DNA of 11,421 nucleotides from an uncultured Collinsella sp. GTDB taxonomy: Bacteria > Actinomycetota > Coriobacteriia > Coriobacteriales > Coriobacteriaceae. The position numbers and the translations under genes are program-made. Of this stretch, positions 1-7,599 are shown one piece after another. How positions within the stretch are numbered: position 1 is the first letter of the stretch; every line of letters begins with the position of its first letter. The notes below the pieces were generated by a model. It saw only the letters and a list, made by a program, of their open reading frames with translations. It had not been told where the DNA came from and ran no database searches. Location: contig CAAENO010000162.1 of NCBI GenBank assembly GCA_900757385.1, positions 1-11,421 of the forward strand, given 5' to 3'.

Positions 1-339
1 CAGCGCGGCGAGGACGTCCTGATCTTCCCCGAGGGCACGCGCATCCGCTCGCGCGAGATCAAGCCCGAGGTCCACGGCGGTTTTGCGCTCATCGCCCAGA
101 TGGGCAAGGCGCCCGTCAACCCGCTCGCCATCTGCGGCTGGTCCGACATCACGCCCGCGGGCAAAAAGCTCATGCGTCCTAAAAAATGCTGGATTCGTGC
201 CGGCAAGGCCGTCTCGCTTTCGGACGCGCCGGCCGGGCTTAAGCGCACGGAGCGCCTGGCCTGGTTTGAGTCCGAGGCCATGAACCGTGTATATAAGATG
301 CGCGACGAGTTGTGCGCCGAGCATCCGGGCAGGTTCTAG
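1..339 (+). CDS. plsC: 1-acyl-sn-glycerol-3-phosphate acyltransferase (PlsC), 3' end only
   Basis: Partial gene open at the left edge; the visible 112 residues are the C-terminal part, read in frame from base 1 to a TAG stop. The acyltransferase signature FPEGTR is at visible residues 9-14, followed by the HGGFALIA segment and a PVNP motif, as in the PlsC/LPLAT family. The catalytic HX4D motif would lie upstream, outside the window. The family transfers an acyl chain to the sn-2 position of lysophosphatidic acid at the inner face of the membrane, giving phosphatidic acid. The downstream plsY and gpsA supply its substrate, which supports the call over other LPLAT members. The stop is 2 bases before the ispH ATG, implying cotranscription and probable translational coupling. 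The substrate specificity cannot be judged from the fragment. Confidence 0.88.
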   Translation, partial: QRGEDVLIFPEGTRIRSREIKPEVHGGFALIAQMGKAPVNPLAICGWSDITPAGKKLMRPKKCWIRAGKAVSLSDAPAGLKRTERLAWFESEAMNRVYKMRDELCAEHPGRF

Positions 340-341
340 CC

Positions 342-1241
342 ATGAGCGAGAACGTGACGAACACAGCCGCGACTGCGTCCGACCAGGACGGCGCGCCTAA
401 CATCGAGATCGCCGCCCACGCCGGCACTTGCTACGGCGTACAGCGTGCGCTCGATATGGCGCTGGCCGCTGCGCCGCAGGCAGGGGAGTGCAATCAGGTC
501 CATACCTTGGGTCCGCTCATCCATAACCCCATCGTGGTGCGCGAGCTCGCCGAGTCAGGCGTCGGTCTGGCCGAGACCTTGGACGACGCCGCGTCGGGCA
601 CCGTGATCATCCGCGCGCACGGCGTGGTGCCGCAGGTCATCGATGCCGCTCGCGAGCGCGGCCTCGATGTGGTCGACGCCACCTGCCCCTACGTAAAGAA
701 GGTCCACGTGGCGGCCGAGCGTCTGGTGCGCGAGGGCTACCGCGTGATCGTCGTGGGAGAGCCGGGTCACCCCGAGGTCGAGGGCATTCTTGGCCATGCT
801 GGTGATGACGCACAGGTCGTGAGCTGTGCCGCCGATGCGGACGCGCTGCCACTCAAGGGCAAGGTGGGTCTGGTTGTGCAGACCACCCAGACCGCGCAGA
901 ACCTGGCCGAGGTTGTGGCCTCCATCACCCCGCGCGTGCAGGAACTGCGTGTGATCAACACCATTTGCGCAGCCACGAGCGAGCGCCAGCAGGCAGCCGC
1001 AACCCTCGCCAACCGCTGCGACTGCATGGTCGTCGTGGGCGGCAAAAATTCGGGCAACACGCGTCGCCTGGCACAGATCTGCGCTGATGCCTGTGAGCAC
1101 ACGCATCACATCGAGGAAGCTTCGGAGCTCCAGGCCGCGTGGTTTGCCAACGCGCGCCACATTGGCATCACTGCCGGAGCCTCCACCCCGCAAGAACACA
1201 TCGAACGCGCCGTAGAGCGTATCAAGGAGCTTTGCCGCTAA
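342..1241 (+). CDS. ispH: 4-hydroxy-3-methylbut-2-enyl diphosphate reductase (IspH/LytB)
   Basis: 299 residues, about the usual IspH length. This [4Fe-4S] enzyme carries out the last step of the MEP pathway, reducing HMBPP to IPP and DMAPP in the cytoplasm. The three cluster cysteines are visible: C30 in GTCYGV, C115 in DATCPYVKK and C209 in NTICAATSERQ. Substrate-binding residues also match: H61-N62 in LIHNPIVV, H93 in RAHGV, H143 and catalytic-type E145 in GHPEVEG, S237/N239 in KNSGNT and S281 in GAST. The start at 342 lies 2 bases after the plsC stop. An in-frame GTG at 312 would add 10 residues inside plsC and looks less likely. The first ~20 residues are a non-conserved, Thr/Ala-rich tail. 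Its presence implies the organism uses the MEP route. No strong Shine-Dalgarno is seen (only GGGCAGG), which fits coupling to plsC. Confidence 0.96.
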   Translation: MSENVTNTAATASDQDGAPNIEIAAHAGTCYGVQRALDMALAAAPQAGECNQVHTLGPLIHNPIVVRELAESGVGLAETLDDAASGTVIIRAHGVVPQVIDAARERGLDVVDATCPYVKKVHVAAERLVREGYRVIVVGEPGHPEVEGILGHAGDDAQVVSCAADADALPLKGKVGLVVQTTQTAQNLAEVVASITPRVQELRVINTICAATSERQQAAATLANRCDCMVVVGGKNSGNTRRLAQICADACEHTHHIEEASELQAAWFANARHIGITAGASTPQEHIERAVERIKELCR

Positions 1242-1243
1242 TC

Positions 1244-2686
1244 ATGGACCAGACCGTACCCGCATACGCCGCCGAGGTGGCCGATTACGGGCGCAGCCGC
1301 GACCCCGAGCCGGGTGAGGGCGCGCTCGTAAAGAACGTGCGTCCCGAGTCGCCCGCATGGGATGTGGGTATCGAGCCGGGCATGCGCGTGCTCACGGTCA
1401 ACGGCGAGCAACTCACTGACATGATCGTATGGCTCTGGGAGGCAGACGACGACACCGTCGAGCTGGAGGTATTCGATCCGCGCGACGGCACTGTCACCCC
1501 CGTGGAGCTCGACCGCTTCCCGGGAGAGGACTGGGGCCTTGAGTTCGACGGCCCCATCTTTGACGGCATGCGCACCTGCGTCAACGCCTGCGTGTTCTGC
1601 TTTATGACCATGCTGCCCAAGGGCGGTCGCTCCACGCTCTACATTCGCGACGACGACTACCGCCTGAGCTTTTTGCAGGGTAACTTTGTCACGCTCACGA
1701 ACCTTTCCGACGAGGACGTGCAAAACGTTATCGATCGCAACATGAGTCCGATGAACGTGTCGGTCCACGCCGTGAGCCCCGACGTTCGCCGCCGCATGAT
1801 GGGCCGCAACGCCCAGCGCGGCATGGACGTACTCGAGGCCATCATGGCCGCCGGCATCGAGATTCACGCGCAGATCGTGCTGTGCCCCGGTATGAACGAC
1901 GGCGAGGAGCTGGAAAAGACCCTGCGTTACTGCGAGGAGCACGAGCAGATCACCAGCCTGGGCATTGTGCCGCTGGGCTTTACCAAACATCAGAACCGTT
2001 TTAGCTGGTCCTACAGTGACAAGCCCGAGCTCGCACGCGAAACCATTGCCATGATCCGGCCTTTCCAGGACCGTGCCTTCGAGCGCTTTGGCCGCCACAC
2101 CTTCCAGATGAGCGACGAGTTCTATCTGGACGCCGGCATCGATCCTCCCGAGGCGGACTTTTACGACGGTTACCCGCAGTACTACGACGGCATCGGCATG
2201 ATCCGCTCGTATCTGGACGAGACCGACGACGTGCTGGCTACCGATGCCGAGCGACTGGCCCGCGTCCGCGAGGCCATCGCCGCCCGCAGCCAGAACCTGC
2301 TGTGCCTCTCCGGCGCCAGCGCGCGAGACACCGTGGCACGCTTTGTGGAGTCGCCGCATGGTCTCGGCGGCACCGTCACAGCCATCAAGAACCGCTACTT
2401 TGGCGGCAACGTGGACGTGACCGGCCTCATCGTCGCGTGTGACATTCTGGAGCAGCTGCCCCAAGATCTGTCGGGGGTTATGCTCTTTGTGCCTAAGCTC
2501 ATGTTCAACGCTGACGGCATGACGCTTGACGAGTATCATCGTGACGATTTACTCGCAAGCCTTACCAGTCGCGGCGCCGAGGTTCATGTGGTGTCGACCA
2601 TGCCGCATGAGCTGCTCGATACCCTGGAGCACATCCTTGGCATTGTGCCTGCCGACTCTACTAATTCCGCTGACCCTACCCATTAA
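1244..2686 (+). CDS. DUF512 family protein with N-terminal PDZ domain and radical-SAM-type FeS motif
   Basis: 480 residues. Residues about 26-78 form a PDZ-like domain (ALVKNVRPESPAWDVGIEPG followed by VLTVNG). A CX3CX2C cluster, C112-C116-C119 in CVNACVFCF, is typical of radical SAM enzymes and is followed by family-typical blocks: LYIRDDDYRLSFLQGNF (about 132-148), NVSVHAVSPDVRRRMMG, IHAQIVLCPGMNDG and PLGFTKHQNR. The C-terminal DUF512 domain (about 345-475) ends with LMLF-type and VVSTMPHELL segments. The family is widespread in Clostridia, Actinobacteria and cyanobacteria, but to my knowledge its reaction is unknown; I do not assign one. The ATG follows the ispH stop by 2 bases. The nearest Shine-Dalgarno (AAGGAG, 1224-1229) is 14 bases away, a long spacing, so coupling to ispH is likely. 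It sits between ispH and der, as such genes often do. Confidence 0.88.
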   Translation: MDQTVPAYAAEVADYGRSRDPEPGEGALVKNVRPESPAWDVGIEPGMRVLTVNGEQLTDMIVWLWEADDDTVELEVFDPRDGTVTPVELDRFPGEDWGLEFDGPIFDGMRTCVNACVFCFMTMLPKGGRSTLYIRDDDYRLSFLQGNFVTLTNLSDEDVQNVIDRNMSPMNVSVHAVSPDVRRRMMGRNAQRGMDVLEAIMAAGIEIHAQIVLCPGMNDGEELEKTLRYCEEHEQITSLGIVPLGFTKHQNRFSWSYSDKPELARETIAMIRPFQDRAFERFGRHTFQMSDEFYLDAGIDPPEADFYDGYPQYYDGIGMIRSYLDETDDVLATDAERLARVREAIAARSQNLLCLSGASARDTVARFVESPHGLGGTVTAIKNRYFGGNVDVTGLIVACDILEQLPQDLSGVMLFVPKLMFNADGMTLDEYHRDDLLASLTSRGAEVHVVSTMPHELLDTLEHILGIVPADSTNSADPTH

Positions 2687-2691
2687 AGGAG
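2686..2691 (+). promoter_or_regulatory. Shine-Dalgarno site of der
   Basis: AAGGAG overlapping the TAA stop of the preceding gene, 5 bases before the ATG at 2697. It decides that start over upstream in-frame starts that would lie inside the DUF512 gene and add about 57 non-conserved residues. Confidence 0.75.
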
Positions 2692-2696
2692 AGCAG

Positions 2697-4031
2697 ATGA
2701 AACCTATCGTCGCCGTCGTCGGACGCCCCAACGTGGGTAAGTCCACGCTCGTTAACCGCCTGGCCCAGACCTCGGACGCCATCGTCCACGAGTCTCGCGG
2801 CGTCACGCGCGACCGCTCATACCACACGGCCGATTGGAACGGCCGCGAGTTCACCATCGTCGACACGGGCGGTATCGAGCCGCTCAAGAGCGACGACGTC
2901 TTTGCCACGTCCATCCGCGACCAGGCCCTCGCCGCCGCCGAGGAAGCCGCCGTCATCCTGTTTGTGGTCGACGGCCGCACCGGCGTCACCGAGGAGGACG
3001 AGTCGGTCGCCCGCATGCTCAAGCGCTGCGACAAGCCGGTCTTTCTGCTGGTGAACAAGCTCGACAACCCCGATCGCGAGAACGACAGCATCTGGGAGTT
3101 CTATTCGCTCGGCATCGGTGAGCCCACGCCGCTCTCGGCCCTGCATGGTCATGGCACGGGCGACCTGCTCGACGATATCGTGGCCCTGCTTCCGGAGGAA
3201 GAGGACGAGGTCGCCGATGAGTTCCCCGATGCGCTGAACGTGGCCATCATCGGCCGCCCCAACGCCGGTAAGTCCTCGCTGTTCAACCGCATCCTGGGCG
3301 CCGACCGCTCTATCGTGTCCAACATTGCCGGCACCACGCGCGACGCCATCGACACCGTCGTGGAGCGCAACGGCAAGCACTACCGCATGGTCGACACCGC
3401 GGGCATCCGCAAGAAGAGCACCGTGTACGAGAACATCGAGTACTACTCGATGGTCCGCGGCCTGCGCGCCATCGATCGCGCCGACGTGGCGCTGCTCGTC
3501 GTCGACGCCTCCGTGGGCGTTACCGAGCAGGACCAGAAGGTCATGGGCTTGGCCATCGAGCGCGGCTGCGCCGTCGTGGTGCTGCTCAACAAGTGGGACC
3601 TGCTCGACGACGACCGCAAGCGCGAGGCCTGCATGGAGACCGTCGACCGCCGTCTGGGCGTCATGGCTCCCTGGGCCCAGTATCTGCGCATCTCGGCCCT
3701 GACCGGCCGCAGCGTGGAGAAGATCTGGGCGATGGTCGACGCCGCCGAAAAGACGCGCTCGCAGAAGATCAGCACCTCGCGCCTCAACACGTTCCTCACC
3801 GACCTGCGCGAGTTCGGTCATACCGTGGTGGACGGCAAGCGCCGCCTGCGCATGCACTACGTGACCCAGACGGGCGTCAACCCGCCGACGTTCACGTTCT
3901 TCGTCAACCATAGCGATCTGGTCAACGACACCTACCAGCGCTACGTGGAGAACCGCATGCGCTCGACCTTCGATTTTGCCGGCACGCCCATTCGACTCTT
4001 CTTTAGGAAGAAGGAGCAAAAGGATGCATAA
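2697..4031 (+). CDS. der: Ribosome biogenesis GTPase Der (EngA), double G-domain
   Basis: 444 residues, normal for Der. This essential GTPase acts in 50S subunit maturation. Two tandem G domains are visible: domain 1 with GRPNVGKS at 9-16, DTGG at 56-59 and NKLD at 120-123; domain 2 with GRPNAGKS at 186-193, DTAG at 233-236 and NKWD at 298-301. Each has a switch-I GxTRD motif (GVTRD and GTTRD). An acidic linker (EEEDE, about 167-171) separates them. The C-terminal KH-like domain (about 355-440) ends with the family-typical GTPIRLFFRKK. Nothing is missing or altered at key positions. A good ribosome-binding site supports the chosen start. Its last 8 bases overlap the start of plsY, so translation of the two is probably coupled. 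The der-plsY-gpsA order is common in Gram-positive bacteria and strengthens all three calls. Confidence 0.97.
   Translation: MKPIVAVVGRPNVGKSTLVNRLAQTSDAIVHESRGVTRDRSYHTADWNGREFTIVDTGGIEPLKSDDVFATSIRDQALAAAEEAAVILFVVDGRTGVTEEDESVARMLKRCDKPVFLLVNKLDNPDRENDSIWEFYSLGIGEPTPLSALHGHGTGDLLDDIVALLPEEEDEVADEFPDALNVAIIGRPNAGKSSLFNRILGADRSIVSNIAGTTRDAIDTVVERNGKHYRMVDTAGIRKKSTVYENIEYYSMVRGLRAIDRADVALLVVDASVGVTEQDQKVMGLAIERGCAVVVLLNKWDLLDDDRKREACMETVDRRLGVMAPWAQYLRISALTGRSVEKIWAMVDAAEKTRSQKISTSRLNTFLTDLREFGHTVVDGKRRLRMHYVTQTGVNPPTFTFFVNHSDLVNDTYQRYVENRMRSTFDFAGTPIRLFFRKKEQKDA
4011..4016 (+). promoter_or_regulatory. Shine-Dalgarno site of plsY
   Basis: AAGGAG inside the end of der, 7 bases before the ATG at 4024. 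It favours that start over the in-frame ATG at 3976, which would add 16 residues of polar sequence ahead of the first membrane segment. Confidence 0.75.
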
Positions 4032-4707
4032 TCCGATTCTGCTGACCGCCATCTGCGCCGTGGTCTCGTTCTTTATCGGGGCGATTCCGTTTGGCCTGAT
4101 CTTGGGCCGCGTGTTCAACCACACCGACATTCGCAAGGCGGGTTCCGGCAACATCGGCACCACCAACGCCCTGCGCGTGGCCGGCCCCAAGGTGGCCGCG
4201 CTCACCCTGCTGCTCGACTGCCTTAAGGGCGCCATCTGTGTCCTTATCGCCCGTCCGCTCATCGCGGGCGTGGGCTATGGCTTCCCCGTAAGCATCATGG
4301 CGCCCGGAGCCCCCGGCGATTGGATGCTCGGCGTCATTTGCCTGGCAGCGGTGTGGGGCCATATCTTCTCGCCCTACCTCAACTTCCACGGCGGCAAGGG
4401 TATCGCGGTTGGTCTGGGCGTCATCCTCGCCTGGTACTGGCCCATTGGCCTGTCGCTGCTGGGCATGTTTATCGTGGCCGTCGCCATCACCAAGTTTGTG
4501 TCGGTGGGCTCGCTTGCCGCGGCCATCGGTCTTCCCATCGCCGCCTGCGCGGTCTTTCCGTACAGCAGCCTGGGACTTAAGTTTTGCATGACGCTAATCG
4601 GCATCACCGTGGTGTGGGCCCATCGTGCGAACATCAAAAAGCTCACGTGCGGTAAGGAGTCCAAGCTCTCGTTTACTAAGCGCGTCACCGAGCCCGACGA
4701 TAAGTAG
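4024..4707 (+). CDS. plsY: Acyl-phosphate:glycerol-3-phosphate acyltransferase PlsY
   Basis: 227 residues, polytopic membrane protein. PlsY transfers an acyl group from acyl phosphate (made by PlsX, not in this window) to the sn-1 position of glycerol-3-phosphate. Family motifs are all visible: SGNIGTTN at 41-48 (motif 1), the glycine-rich loop HIFSPYLNFHGGKG with GGKG at 123-126 (motif 2), and AHRANIKKL at about 199-207 (motif 3). Hydrophobic segments fall at about 5-28, 56-80, 100-117, 128-155 and 160-200. The C-terminal tail after residue 207 is polar and somewhat longer than in many PlsY proteins. The start overlaps the der stop by 8 bases. gpsA, which makes its substrate, follows after 9 bases, and plsC, which uses its product, lies at the left end of the same operon. 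Confidence 0.96.
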   Translation: MHNPILLTAICAVVSFFIGAIPFGLILGRVFNHTDIRKAGSGNIGTTNALRVAGPKVAALTLLLDCLKGAICVLIARPLIAGVGYGFPVSIMAPGAPGDWMLGVICLAAVWGHIFSPYLNFHGGKGIAVGLGVILAWYWPIGLSLLGMFIVAVAITKFVSVGSLAAAIGLPIAACAVFPYSSLGLKFCMTLIGITVVWAHRANIKKLTCGKESKLSFTKRVTEPDDK

Positions 4708-4716
4708 GAGAGAGTC

Positions 4717-5724
4717 ATGAATGTTGCGCTGATTGGCTCCGGCTCCTGGGGAACCGCCGTCGCCGGCCTTGCCGCCGCGCGAACCGAGCGCGTGACCATG
4801 TGGGCCCATAGCGAGCAGACGGCCGCCGGCATCAATGGCGAGCACTGCAACCCCCGGTATCTGGTGGACTACGAGCTGCCCGGCAACGTCGTCGCCACGA
4901 CGGACCTGGCGCAAGCGCTCGACGCCGCCGACGCCATCATCTTTGCCGTGCCCTCCACACACCTGCGCAGCGTATGCCATCAGGCAGCGCCCTTCATCGC
5001 CGCCGACACCCCGGTGCTCTGCCTTACCAAGGGCATTGAGCCCGAGTCCGGCCTGCTCATGAGCGAGGTCATTGCCAGCGAGATCGGCAACGAGCGGCGT
5101 GTGGCGGCCCTCTCGGGCCCCAACCATGCCGAGGAGATCTGCCGCGGCGGGCTTTCGGCCGCCGTCATCGCCAGCGAAGATCCGCAGATAGGGGAGACCT
5201 TTAAGGACCTGCTCCTGTCCACGGCATTCCGCATCTACCTGTCGCAGGACATGACCGGTGTCGAGGTCTGCGGCGCCATGAAAAATGTCATCGCCATCGT
5301 GTGCGGCATCTCCGCCGGTTCGGGCGCAGGCGACAACACGCTCGCCCTTATCATGACGCGCGGCCTGGCCGAGATCAGCCGTCTGGTGCACGCCCGCGGC
5401 GGCCAGGCCATGACCTGCATGGGACTTGCCGGCATGGGCGACCTCATTGCCACCTGTACCTCGGAGCATTCGCGCAACCGCACCTTTGGCTACGAGTTTG
5501 CCCACGGCGTCTCGCTCGACGAGTACCAGGCACGTACGCATATGGTGGTCGAGGGCGCCGTCGCGGCCCGCAGCGTCAGTGAGCTTGCCCGTTCACTGAG
5601 CGTAGACATTCCGCTCACCTTTGCCGTGGAGCAAACGCTCTACAACGGTGTTACTTTGGATAGGGCGCTCGAGATTCTTACCGATCGCGTCCCTTCTCAA
5701 GAGTTCTATGGACTCACCGACTAG
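4717..5724 (+). CDS. gpsA: NAD(P)+-dependent glycerol-3-phosphate dehydrogenase GpsA
   Basis: 335 residues, the usual length. The enzyme reduces dihydroxyacetone phosphate to sn-glycerol-3-phosphate for phospholipid synthesis in the cytoplasm. The N-terminal Rossmann nucleotide motif GSGSWGTA is at 7-14. FAVPSTHL (76-83) and LTKGIE with K105 follow, then SGPNHAEE at 133-140. The catalytic lysine is K189 in GAMKNVIAI, followed by GISAGSGAGDN and the conserved GLAGMGDLIATCTSEHSRN block (236-254). No key residue is missing. The AGGAG ribosome-binding site overlaps the plsY stop and sits 6 bases before the ATG. It directly feeds PlsY encoded just upstream, so the operon joins precursor formation and acylation. 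The protein has no signal peptide. Confidence 0.97.
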   Translation: MNVALIGSGSWGTAVAGLAAARTERVTMWAHSEQTAAGINGEHCNPRYLVDYELPGNVVATTDLAQALDAADAIIFAVPSTHLRSVCHQAAPFIAADTPVLCLTKGIEPESGLLMSEVIASEIGNERRVAALSGPNHAEEICRGGLSAAVIASEDPQIGETFKDLLLSTAFRIYLSQDMTGVEVCGAMKNVIAIVCGISAGSGAGDNTLALIMTRGLAEISRLVHARGGQAMTCMGLAGMGDLIATCTSEHSRNRTFGYEFAHGVSLDEYQARTHMVVEGAVAARSVSELARSLSVDIPLTFAVEQTLYNGVTLDRALEILTDRVPSQEFYGLTD

Positions 5725-5742
5725 CGCAGAAAGGCTTCTACC

Positions 5743-6414
5743 ATGGGTTCCATCAAAATCGCTCCGTCTGTCCTCTCGGCCGACATGGCCAACCTCAAGG
5801 GCGAACTCGACAAGATCGCCGGTGCCGACTACGTGCACTTCGACGTTATGGACGGTCACTTTACCGGCAACCTCACCTTTGGCGTTGACATCCTTAAGGC
5901 CGTCAAGCGCTCCACCGATGTACCGGTCGACGCGCACCTCATGGTGACGAACCCCGACGAGACGGTCGATTGGTACGCCGACGCCGGTGCCGACATGATC
6001 ACCGTGCACTACGAGGCCTCCACGCACCTGCACCGCACGCTCACGCATCTGCAGCAGCGCGGCGTCAAGGCCGGCGTGGTGCTCAACCCCGCCACCCCCG
6101 TGTGCGTGCTCGAGGGCATCATCGACGTCGTCGATATGGTGCTGCTCATGAGCGTGAACCCGGGCTTTGGCGGCCAGAGCTTTATCCCGGGCACCATCGC
6201 AAAGCTTCACGAGCTCAAGGCCATGTGCGAGCGTCACGGCGTTTCGCCCCTCATCGAGGTCGACGGTGGCATTTCTCCCAAGAACATTGCCGAGGTCGTC
6301 AAGGCCGGCGCCAACGTGCTCGTGGCCGGTTCTGCCGTATTTAAGTCCGAAGATCCCGCTGCCGAGGTTGCGCTGCTGCAGAAGCTGGGCAACGAGGCCG
6401 CACAGGAGGCATAA
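5743..6414 (+). CDS. rpe: Ribulose-phosphate 3-epimerase
   Basis: 223 residues, normal length. This TIM-barrel metalloenzyme interconverts D-ribulose 5-phosphate and D-xylulose 5-phosphate in the pentose phosphate pathway. The start contains IAPSVLSADMANL. The metal/catalytic residues are visible: H32 and D34 in VHFDVMDGHF, H65 in VDAHLMV and D174 in IEVDGGIS. The phosphate-binding loop and flexible loop are seen as SVNPGFGGQSFIPG (137-150) and VLVAGSAVF (192-200). The ribosome-binding site is modest (AGAAAGG, 8 bases before the ATG). The 18-base gap after gpsA is the largest inside the operon, but I see no promoter or terminator in it. It has no evident biochemical link to its neighbours. 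Confidence 0.96.
   Translation: MGSIKIAPSVLSADMANLKGELDKIAGADYVHFDVMDGHFTGNLTFGVDILKAVKRSTDVPVDAHLMVTNPDETVDWYADAGADMITVHYEASTHLHRTLTHLQQRGVKAGVVLNPATPVCVLEGIIDVVDMVLLMSVNPGFGGQSFIPGTIAKLHELKAMCERHGVSPLIEVDGGISPKNIAEVVKAGANVLVAGSAVFKSEDPAAEVALLQKLGNEAAQEA
6404..6409 (+). promoter_or_regulatory. Shine-Dalgarno site of the cysteine desulfurase gene
   Basis: AGGAGG at the very end of rpe, 11 bases before the ATG at 6421. The motif is perfect but the spacing is longer than usual, so initiation may rest partly on coupling with rpe. Confidence 0.55.
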
Positions 6415-6420
6415 ACCCTT

Positions 6421-7599
6421 ATGACCGCAGGTCAAAACCGCATACCCGTGAATCTTGACTATGCCGCCTCGACGCCCATGCGCGCCGAGGCGCTCCTTGC
6501 GCAGCGCGAGTACGACGACAGCGAGCTTGCCGGCGTCAACCCCAACTCGCTGCATTCGCTCGGCCGCAAGGCTGCCGCGCGTCTGGAGGTTGCACGTCGC
6601 GAGATCGCCCGCAGCTTTGGCGCGCGCGTCCGCCCGTCCGAGATTGTACTGACCAACGGCGGCACCGAAGCCAACCAGCTGGCGCTGCTCGGTCTTGCCG
6701 AGGGCGCTCGTCAGCGCGATCGCAAGCGCGGTCGTGTAATCGTTTCGGCCATCGAGCACGATTCGATTCTGGACAACCTGCCGCTGCTGCGTGCCGCCGG
6801 CTTTACCGTCGACCTGGTACAGCCCTGCCGCGCGGGCTACGTTGAGCCTGCCACGCTTGTCGAGCTGCTCAGCGACGACGTGGCGCTCGTGAGCATCATG
6901 GTTGCCAACAACGAGACCGGCGTGGTGCAGCCCATCCGCGAGCTTGCCGCGGCCACGCATACCGTTGGCGCCCTGTTCCACACCGATGCCATCCAGGGGT
7001 ATCTGCATATTCCGCTCGATGTCACCGAGCTGGGCGTCGACGCCATGTCCGTCGCAGCCCACAAGATTGGCGGTCCCGTGGCATCTGGCGCACTCTACCT
7101 TAAGAGCCGCACGCCGCTGCGCCCGCGCATCTTTGGCGGCGGACAGGAGGCCGGTCGTCGTGCCGGCACGCAAGACCTGCGAACGCAGCTCGCCTTTGCC
7201 GCTGCCGCCTCATCTCTGACGCCCCATGTGGCTCAGGAGCGCGCGAAGCTGCAAGCCCTTTCCGACAAGCTCTACGCCACGCTTACGGCTCATCCGCGTA
7301 TTCATGCCACCATGGGCGACTACGCACAGGCCGATCGCCTGCCGGGCATGGTGTCGATCTATGTTGATAGCATGGACTCCGAGGAGCTCATCGTCAAGCT
7401 CGATGCCGCCGGCTTTGAGGTTTCGGCCGGCTCGGCGTGCTCGAGCGGCAGCATGGACCCGAGCCATGTGCTCAGCGCCATGGGCATTGGTCGCGAGCAG
7501 GCACTAGGTGCACTGCGCATTTCCTTTGACGACCGCGTGAATCCGGACGATCTGGACGAGTTTGCAAGTGCGCTGCTCTCGATCGTAGGCACCGCATGA
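6421..7599 (+). CDS. Cysteine desulfurase, class I (NifS/IscS type)
   Basis: 392 residues. A PLP-dependent fold-type I enzyme that takes sulfur from L-cysteine as a protein persulfide for iron-sulfur clusters or tRNA thiolation. Visible landmarks: LDYAAST near the start, the PLP-phosphate motif TNGGTEAN at 78-85, H113 in EHDSI, D189/Q192 in HTDAIQ, the PLP lysine K215 in AAHKIGGP, the GGGQEAGRRAGTQD block (239-252) and the active-site cysteine C340 in SAGSACSSGSMDPSHV, a loop of the class I length. Several usual positions differ (TNGGTE for TSGATE, GRRAGT for GxRSGT), so it is a divergent member. No scaffold gene (iscU/sufU) or mnmA is adjacent, so its acceptor is unclear; IspH and the DUF512 protein upstream are possible cluster-bearing clients. 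The stop overlaps the next ATG as ATGA. Confidence 0.92.
   Translation: MTAGQNRIPVNLDYAASTPMRAEALLAQREYDDSELAGVNPNSLHSLGRKAAARLEVARREIARSFGARVRPSEIVLTNGGTEANQLALLGLAEGARQRDRKRGRVIVSAIEHDSILDNLPLLRAAGFTVDLVQPCRAGYVEPATLVELLSDDVALVSIMVANNETGVVQPIRELAAATHTVGALFHTDAIQGYLHIPLDVTELGVDAMSVAAHKIGGPVASGALYLKSRTPLRPRIFGGGQEAGRRAGTQDLRTQLAFAAAASSLTPHVAQERAKLQALSDKLYATLTAHPRIHATMGDYAQADRLPGMVSIYVDSMDSEELIVKLDAAGFEVSAGSACSSGSMDPSHVLSAMGIGREQALGALRISFDDRVNPDDLDEFASALLSIVGTA

Noticed and set aside
312..341. GTG at 312 as an earlier start of ispH
   Set aside because: It would lie inside plsC, add 10 residues without family similarity, and has no ribosome-binding site. The ATG 2 bases after the plsC stop is simpler.
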